64,000 nt of DNA from Candidatus Nitrospira kreftii. Its GTDB lineage: Bacteria > Nitrospirota > Nitrospiria > Nitrospirales > Nitrospiraceae. The DNA lies in contig CP047423.1 in assembly GCA_014058405.1 (NCBI GenBank), positions 186,001 to 250,000 on the forward strand. The letters are read 5' to 3'. This document shows positions 61,297-64,000 of this stretch, piece after piece. Within the stretch, counting starts at the first letter, position 1, and each line of letters begins with the position of its first letter. Both the position numbers and the translations under genes were made by a program. Under the pieces are notes generated by a model, which had not been told where the DNA came from, did no database searches, and saw only the letters and a list, made by a program, of their open reading frames with translations.

Positions 61297-62154
61297 ATGA
61301 AACTATCAGTGACAGGTCGTCTGTTACTTTTGCTGATCCCGGTACTGATGGTCCTCCAGGGCTGCATGAGTACGGTTCCTCCGGGCAGTCGAGGGCTGCG
61401 TTGGTACCCTCTTACGACCGGAATGACAAAAGAACCGCTCAAGGAAGGACTGTTCTGGCGGGCGCCCTGGAACGATGTCTTCGTGTATGACACAAGATAT
61501 AAAAGCTTCAAGGAGAAGGTGGATGCACTGACCGCGGACGATCTGCCGGTCACCGTCTATGCCGCGATCACGATGCGTCCAATCCCGGATGAGGTCTATT
61601 TCCTCGCCCAGGAAGTGGGACCAGACTGGTACAAGCAGTTGGTGCACCCACAGCTCTTGTCGGCGGTGCGCGGCGTGGTCGCGAACTACACGATGGTGAC
61701 GCTTCCGGAGCGCAGCAGCGAAATTGGGAATAAGATCGAAGCCGTGGTGGTCGAAGCGTTGAAGGGGCGTCATCTAGACATCTACAACGTAGCGCTCTCG
61801 GAAATGGAATTTTCCCAGATGGTCTTGCGCGCCATCGAACAAAAGCAGGCCAAGGAACAGGAGAAAGAGCAGAAGGACTTCGAGGTCGTCATTGCGCAGC
61901 GCAATGCCGACATTGCCCGGATTCAAGCTAAGGGCGAGGGAGATTCCTTGAAAATTCGGGCGGAGGGCGAAGCCGACAGCATGAGGATCCGGGCCGTGGG
62001 GCAGTCGCAGGCGCAAGAGATCATCACCAAAACGCTGACGCCGGACTATTTGCGGTTCAAGTTATATGAGAGCCCTAATTCCAAGACCATCATCGTGCCA
62101 GAAAAGCTGAATGTTCCGATGATCATTAGCCCTGGTGCTGATCAATCGCGATAG
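61297..62154 (+). CDS. SPFH/prohibitin-family lipoprotein
   Basis: A 285-residue protein. The signal peptide ends in lipobox MVLQGC (Cys about 23). The SPFH domain follows (PPGSRGLRWYPLTTGMTKEP; TYDTRYKSF-like segment VYDTRYKSFKEKVDALTADD; VTVYAAITMRPIPDEV), then a long coiled coil (EQKQAKEQEKEQKDFEVVIA; IRAEGEADSMRIRAVGQSQA) typical of prohibitins. Proteins of this kind form ring-like membrane scaffolds. A lipid anchor instead of a membrane helix is less common. AAGAGGAGGA precedes the ATG at 61297. Confidence 0.88.
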   Translation: MKLSVTGRLLLLLIPVLMVLQGCMSTVPPGSRGLRWYPLTTGMTKEPLKEGLFWRAPWNDVFVYDTRYKSFKEKVDALTADDLPVTVYAAITMRPIPDEVYFLAQEVGPDWYKQLVHPQLLSAVRGVVANYTMVTLPERSSEIGNKIEAVVVEALKGRHLDIYNVALSEMEFSQMVLRAIEQKQAKEQEKEQKDFEVVIAQRNADIARIQAKGEGDSLKIRAEGEADSMRIRAVGQSQAQEIITKTLTPDYLRFKLYESPNSKTIIVPEKLNVPMIISPGADQSR

Positions 62155-62263
62155 AGGTCGTTATCGGACTGATCACGAACGGAGTGGGGATGGGTAGAGA
62201 AATGGCAGGAGGAGAACAAATGGGCAGAGGCAAGCACGTGGCAGCATTGGCGTGGAGGCAGAG

Positions 62264-62878
62264 ATGAATCGTCATCTCCTGTTGTGCCTGGTCGCCATCG
62301 CCTTACTTGCTACGGTCGGTTGTCCTCCCCGTCACCCGCCGCACACGCCCCAGCCATTTGGTGCCCACAAACTCACCCTCCCACCCCTTGACACGGGAAC
62401 GTGCTCTTTGCGCTATTCATCAATCCAACACAAACGTCACTTTCAGATCCACGCGATACATGGCGACCTTCCCGTTTTCGACCACGACATGTTGCTCCTT
62501 TACCCAGGCCGATTTGATGCCGTGGACGGACTTGGATGCTTTGGTTATTCCTTGGACGATGGCATCTTCGAAATTATTGGGCGATTCGGAGCTGATCTCG
62601 ATGATCTTGGCAACGGACATCGGACTTCTCCCTTCCTGTCATGCGCCTATGCGCTCGTGATGGTTCCTCAACCGATATTTGAATGGACATTCAGCAATGT
62701 CGAGGCCAGAGCTCGTGCAGTCGGAAGATTGACATTTGAGCCATATGTCGGAGGGTTATCGAAAAGGATGGAAATGAAAACTTGGGAGGCTGGGGAACTC
62801 TGCTACAAGAAGCGATTAAGGTCTGTAGCAAGAGGGTACATGTCGTGGACTGGGCATGTTCATCAAGAACGCCCCTGA
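62264..62878 (+). CDS. Doubtful small lipoprotein frame, overlapping dodecin antisense
   Basis: From an ATG at 62264 with GGAGGCAGAG upstream, the frame starts with a good lipoprotein signal (LLLCLVAIALLATVGC). After about 55 residues it runs antisense through the dodecin gene to 62878, which makes the long C-terminus improbable as a real protein. Possibly a true small lipoprotein gene whose 3' end was lost or shifted. Confidence 0.25.
   Translation: MNRHLLLCLVAIALLATVGCPPRHPPHTPQPFGAHKLTLPPLDTGTCSLRYSSIQHKRHFQIHAIHGDLPVFDHDMLLLYPGRFDAVDGLGCFGYSLDDGIFEIIGRFGADLDDLGNGHRTSPFLSCAYALVMVPQPIFEWTFSNVEARARAVGRLTFEPYVGGLSKRMEMKTWEAGELCYKKRLRSVARGYMSWTGHVHQERP
62420..62620 (-). CDS. Dodecin
   Basis: A 66-residue protein with the dodecin pattern throughout: MSVAKIIEISSESPNNFEDA, IVQGITKASKSVHGIKSAWV and KMAMYRVDLKVTFVLD-like end (VAMYRVDLKVTFVLD). 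The tryptophan in SAWVKEQHV stacks on flavin in family members. Dodecins form 12-mers that store or buffer flavins in the cytoplasm. AGGAAGGGAG precedes the ATG. Confidence 0.92.
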   Translation of the reverse strand: MSVAKIIEISSESPNNFEDAIVQGITKASKSVHGIKSAWVKEQHVVVENGKVAMYRVDLKVTFVLD

Positions 62879-62898
62879 AGAAAAGTCGATCCCTTCCC

Positions 62899-63384
62899 CT
62901 ATTTTTTCCCACAGGCTACCTTCCACAGCGCCTCGTTGATACTGCCTGGTTCAACGCGAAGTCCGAAGCCTTGGGCAACCACCACCGCATGTTGGACACC
63001 AGTGCCCATGTGCTGAGAGTGCTCAGAGGACGTCAACAACCGAACACGTTTGTTGACGCAGTCAAATTCCTTGTGCGATTTCGTCGAGAAAAACCGGTGG
63101 GGACTCATCAGAAACTGCCCAAACGGCGCGTTTCCTTGCATCGATTTATAGTCGGTTACCTGCCACAGCGTGGCAAGGCCTCCGTCTCGGCGAATCGTCG
63201 TTGGATCGAAGTACACCATGTGACGTGACGGAGCTTGGTAGGCACTGTCAATCGCTACCCAGGTTTCACCAGGAGGCATCATTCCATAGCCCAAGGGTTG
63301 ACGGACTTGGTAACTGGAGTCTCCACACGACGCCAGCATGAGCAGAACACTGAGAAGAAAGCCTAGAGCGAGAACCTGAGGCAT
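62899..63384 (-). CDS. Surface-adhesin-E-like lipoprotein
   Basis: A 161-residue lipoprotein with lipobox LMLASC (Cys about 20). The mature domain reads YFDPTTIRRDGGLATLWQVT, FFSTKSHKEFDCVNKRVRLL and VEPGSINEALWKVACGKK, which matches the surface-adhesin protein E family, with two Cys that may pair. These are envelope proteins of unclear role; adhesion is known only for pathogens. The rtcA-like stub lies just upstream on the same strand. Confidence 0.7.
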   Translation of the reverse strand: MPQVLALGFLLSVLLMLASCGDSSYQVRQPLGYGMMPPGETWVAIDSAYQAPSRHMVYFDPTTIRRDGGLATLWQVTDYKSMQGNAPFGQFLMSPHRFFSTKSHKEFDCVNKRVRLLTSSEHSQHMGTGVQHAVVVAQGFGLRVEPGSINEALWKVACGKK

Positions 63385-63406
63385 ACACCCTCGCGGATAC
63401 GATATT

Positions 63407-63517
63407 CTAAATCAGGCGCACGGAGAACACGAGGGTCAACTGCACGATGGTGCCGCTGCCGGAGTAGCGGGAGCCGTCGATCGTCAGGATTGAGTGGTCG
63501 GCTTGTCGCTGTTGCAT
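63407..63517 (-). pseudogene. Possible N-terminal stub of RNA 3'-phosphate cyclase (RtcA-like)
   Basis: A 36-residue frame that reads ILTIDGSRYSGSGTIVQLTL before a stop. IDGS-x-x-x-G-x-G is the first conserved block of RNA 3'-terminal phosphate cyclases, and the SGSGTIV form occurs in a subgroup. The rest of the gene is absent: the next gene begins 22 bases after the stop. GGGGCAAG precedes the ATG at 63517. The match is short, so the call is tentative. Confidence 0.35.
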
Positions 63518-63717
63518 CTTGCCCCATCGAACCTCACTGCTCTGTAGACGACTACCCCAACCGATTGTCTGATCCAAGAGGTCCGTGCTTCGTATCTCCA
63601 TAAGCCAAACATGGGGATTTGTGAAAGATCTGTCTCTAAACGCTGTGGCATTGAGATTGCTCAGTATAGATGGGGGGCAGGAACTCTATTCCATTGTTGT
63701 AGAGGAGGAGTATCGTC

Positions 63718-64000
63718 ATGAAAGTCACCCTCAGCATCATCAAAGCCGATATCGGTTCTATCGGTGGCCATATCTGCCCCTCGCAGCAAGTCCTGGCAAC
63801 CGTGCGGAGCCATATTGCCAAGCATGGCTCCTCGCTGTTGATCGACCATTACATCAGCAGTACCGGTGACGATATTGCGATCTTGATGAGCCATCGGCAT
63901 GGCGCAGGGCATGAAGCCGTCCATAAACTGGCTTGGGATGCCTTCCTCGCCGGGACGGAGGTGGCGAAACAGCAGGGGTTGTACGGTGCTGGTCAGGATT
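63718..64000 (+). CDS. Fructose-1,6-bisphosphatase (aldolase/phosphatase) class V, partial
   Basis: The first 94 residues of an archaeal-type bifunctional FBP aldolase/phosphatase; the gene runs off the window. The start MKVTLSIIKADIGSIGGHIC and DHYISSTGDDIAILMSHRHG carry the metal-binding Asp and His pattern of the family. AGAGGAGGAG precedes the ATG. It makes fructose 6-phosphate for gluconeogenesis. Class V enzymes are typical of archaea and of deep-branching or autotrophic bacteria. Confidence 0.9.
   Translation, partial: MKVTLSIIKADIGSIGGHICPSQQVLATVRSHIAKHGSSLLIDHYISSTGDDIAILMSHRHGAGHEAVHKLAWDAFLAGTEVAKQQGLYGAGQD

Noticed and set aside
1-64000. CRISPR array, tRNA, rRNA or prophage
   Set aside because: No regularly spaced repeats, no cloverleaf with the T-loop consensus, no rRNA core sequences and no phage structural or integrase genes were seen.

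Overview
The window reads as chromosome of a Gram-negative, GC-rich, free-living bacterium, most likely a Nitrospira-type member of the Nitrospirota. The grounds are inference from gene content and style: a group 3b NAD(P)-linked [NiFe] hydrogenase with its hyp genes (known from several Nitrospira), a very large soluble multi-PAS NarL-type kinase, paired DUF2934 mini-proteins, many small lipoproteins, small c-type cytochromes, and a class V fructose-1,6-bisphosphatase. No rRNA, tRNA, CRISPR array or replication origin was seen.

Layout. 1-7.4 kb (minus): a GNAT/CoA-binding protein, a frameshifted thioredoxin/DsbD-like membrane protein, then a tight operon acs-E1alpha-E1beta-E2-ACP that makes acetyl-CoA from acetate or pyruvate. 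7.5-11.2 kb (minus): a stress block (cytochrome c, tandem universal stress protein, BCAM0308-type zinc protein, phosphoribosyltransferase, Hsp20). 12.1-12.4 kb: a gene-free stretch with signs of a structured RNA ending in an intrinsic terminator. 13.2-17.5 kb (minus): a 2-hydroxyacyl-CoA dehydratase activase-type protein cut in two by one in-frame TAA. 17.5-25.9 kb: a regulatory block with a six-PAS kinase, a NarL-type regulator, two degenerate receivers, three paralogous mini winged-helix proteins, a zinc-ribbon peptide and two DUF2934 proteins. 26-31 kb: an IS30 relic, an acyl-CoA synthetase and an ACP-acyl-AMP ligase-PlsC fusion. 31.4-36.3 kb: a BrnT-type toxin-antitoxin pair, a HAD-HerA-like ATPase fusion and envelope lipoproteins including Pal. 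37-41.4 kb: PH-domain protein, archease, RtcB, CbpA and CbpM.

41.5-60.1 kb (plus): hydB-hydG-hydD-hydA, maturation protease, hypA, hypF, hypC, and, after an 8.5-kb interruption, hypD and hypE. No hypB is present. The four structural subunits form a cytoplasmic hydrogenase that couples H2 to NAD(P); the downstream genes build and insert its Fe(CN)2CO-Ni centre and trim the large subunit. The interruption between hypC and hypD is accessory DNA: orphan single genes, HigBA, YefM with a dead YoeB, decayed copies of toxin-antitoxin genes, an IS3-family element that split a gene and left a 3-bp target duplication, and a HEPN-domain protein. Part of it (50.3-54.3 kb) is bounded by an exact 16-bp inverted repeat.

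60.3-64 kb: a cytochrome c, lipoproteins, an SPFH lipoprotein, dodecin, a surface-adhesin-E-like lipoprotein, a possible rtcA stub and the start of a class V FBPase.
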